Shown in pieces: positions 48,413 through 49,003 of a stretch of 49,003 nucleotides of DNA; position 1 is the first letter of the stretch; every line of letters begins with the position of its first letter. The DNA is from an uncultured Prevotellaceae bacterium (GTDB taxonomy: Bacteria; Bacteroidota; Bacteroidia; Bacteroidales; Muribaculaceae). The notes under the pieces were generated by a model that was not told the DNA's origin, searched no databases, and saw nothing but the letters and a program-made list of their open reading frames with translations. The DNA is taken from positions 1-49,003 of the forward strand of contig ONLH01000029.1 in assembly GCA_900318645.1 (NCBI GenBank), in the 5' to 3' direction. Made by a program: the position numbers and the translations under genes.

Positions 48413-49003
48413 ATGGAAAGAGACAAAGTGATTTTTGACATCATCGAGCGTGAACATCAGCGTCAGCAACACGGCATTGAGCTCATCGCAAGTGAGAACT
48501 TCGTGAGCGACCAGGTCATGCAGGCCATGGGCAGCTGCCTCACCAACAAGTATGCCGAGGGTTATCCCGGCCACCGCTACTACGGCGGTTGCCAGTGCGT
48601 TGACGAGAGCGAGAACGTCGCTATCGAGCGTCTGAAACAGATCTTCGATGCCGAGTACGTTAACGTACAGCCCCACTCGGGTGCTCAGGCCAACATGGCA
48701 GTCTTCATGGCTTGCCTCAAGCCCGGCGACAAGTTCATGGGTCTGAACCTGGCTCATGGCGGTCACCTCTCACACGGTAGCCCCGTTAACTTCTCTGGCT
48801 TGATGTTCCAGGCTTGTGAATATAACGTAACCCCCGACACCAACCTGGTAGACTATGACCAGATGGAAGAGGTGGCACAGCGCGAGCGTCCCAAGCTCAT
48901 CGTCGGTGGCGCCAGCGCCTACAGCCGCGAGTGGGACTACGAGCGCATGCGCAAGATTGCCGACAGCGTGGGCGCACTGCTCATGATCGACATGGCACAC
49001 CCC
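48413..49003 (+). CDS. glyA: Serine hydroxymethyltransferase, N-terminal part (cut by window edge)
   Basis: 197 codons to the window edge, with [26 protein letters not shown] and [16 protein letters not shown], all hallmark SHMT segments; the PLP Lys is further downstream, outside the window. It interconverts serine and glycine with tetrahydrofolate. The start (MERDKVIFD) follows an A/T-rich leader with TTAACCATTAACCATTTAAC-type repeats. Frame is intact to the end. Confidence 0.95.
   Translation, partial: MERDKVIFDIIEREHQRQQHGIELIASENFVSDQVMQAMGSCLTNKYAEGYPGHRYYGGCQCVDESENVAIERLKQIFDAEYVNVQPHSGAQANMAVFMACLKPGDKFMGLNLAHGGHLSHGSPVNFSGLMFQACEYNVTPDTNLVDYDQMEEVAQRERPKLIVGGASAYSREWDYERMRKIADSVGALLMIDMAHP

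Overview
The window looks like a chromosomal segment of a gut or oral Bacteroidales bacterium (Prevotella- or Muribaculaceae-like; the genus cannot be fixed from this sequence). The basis is the recurring Bacteroidetes-type promoter (TTG, 19-20 bp, TAnnTTTG), weak or absent Shine-Dalgarno sequences, lipoproteins with short lipoboxes, DPP4, a C10 (streptopain-type) peptidase, and dockerin-like C-termini in proteins that are not part of a cellulosome. No rRNA, tRNA, CRISPR array, intact insertion sequence or prophage was seen.

Layout. 1-6.0 kb: an accessory stretch of membrane proteins, lipoproteins and secreted proteins of unknown function. It contains a tandem lipoprotein duplication whose two copies are joined to two different gene fragments, and it begins with the N-terminus of a papain-like cysteine protease. 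6.5-12.2 kb: an exported GH123/DUF4091-like glycosidase with a dockerin-like end, a C69 dipeptidase, a zinc-ribbon protein and a CPBP-type intramembrane protease. 12.2-15.3 kb: a peroxide-defence operon (glutathione peroxidase, OhrR-like MarR regulator, a small protein, an exported glutathione peroxidase-nitroreductase fusion, a flavin reductase) with two matching palindromic operators at its promoter. 15.5-21.2 kb: an N-formylglutamate-amidohydrolase-like protein, then an A/T-rich minus-strand run with an RlaP-type nucleotidyltransferase, a DEDDh exonuclease, a HAD phosphatase of the RNA-repair type and a YiiX-like hydrolase. 21.3-25.1 kb: small membrane proteins, an archaemetzincin-like lipoprotein, a small orphan protein, and an ECF sigma/anti-sigma pair. 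Three promoters in this section share one 30-bp bipartite motif, which defines a small, probably self-regulated sigma regulon.

25.2-43 kb is mostly housekeeping: asd, argB, prfB, an acyl-CoA ligase, recR, a YoeB-type toxin-antitoxin module with an unusual 11-bp periodic operator, miaA, DPP4, bcp, bamD-rpoZ, comF-recX-patatin, pyrE and an SRPBCC protein. 40.8-45.8 kb holds two convergent secreted enzymes (a GHL10 glycosidase and a C10 protease) with near-identical dockerin-like ends facing each other. The window closes with two deoxynucleoside kinase paralogues, a flavin reductase and the start of glyA.

The most promising uncharacterised system is the ECF regulon at 22.3-25.1 kb. Next are the RNA-repair-like island (17.0-20.6 kb) and the OhrR/GPx operon with the GPx-nitroreductase fusion. 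Family names are from recognition of motifs by eye; no database search was run.
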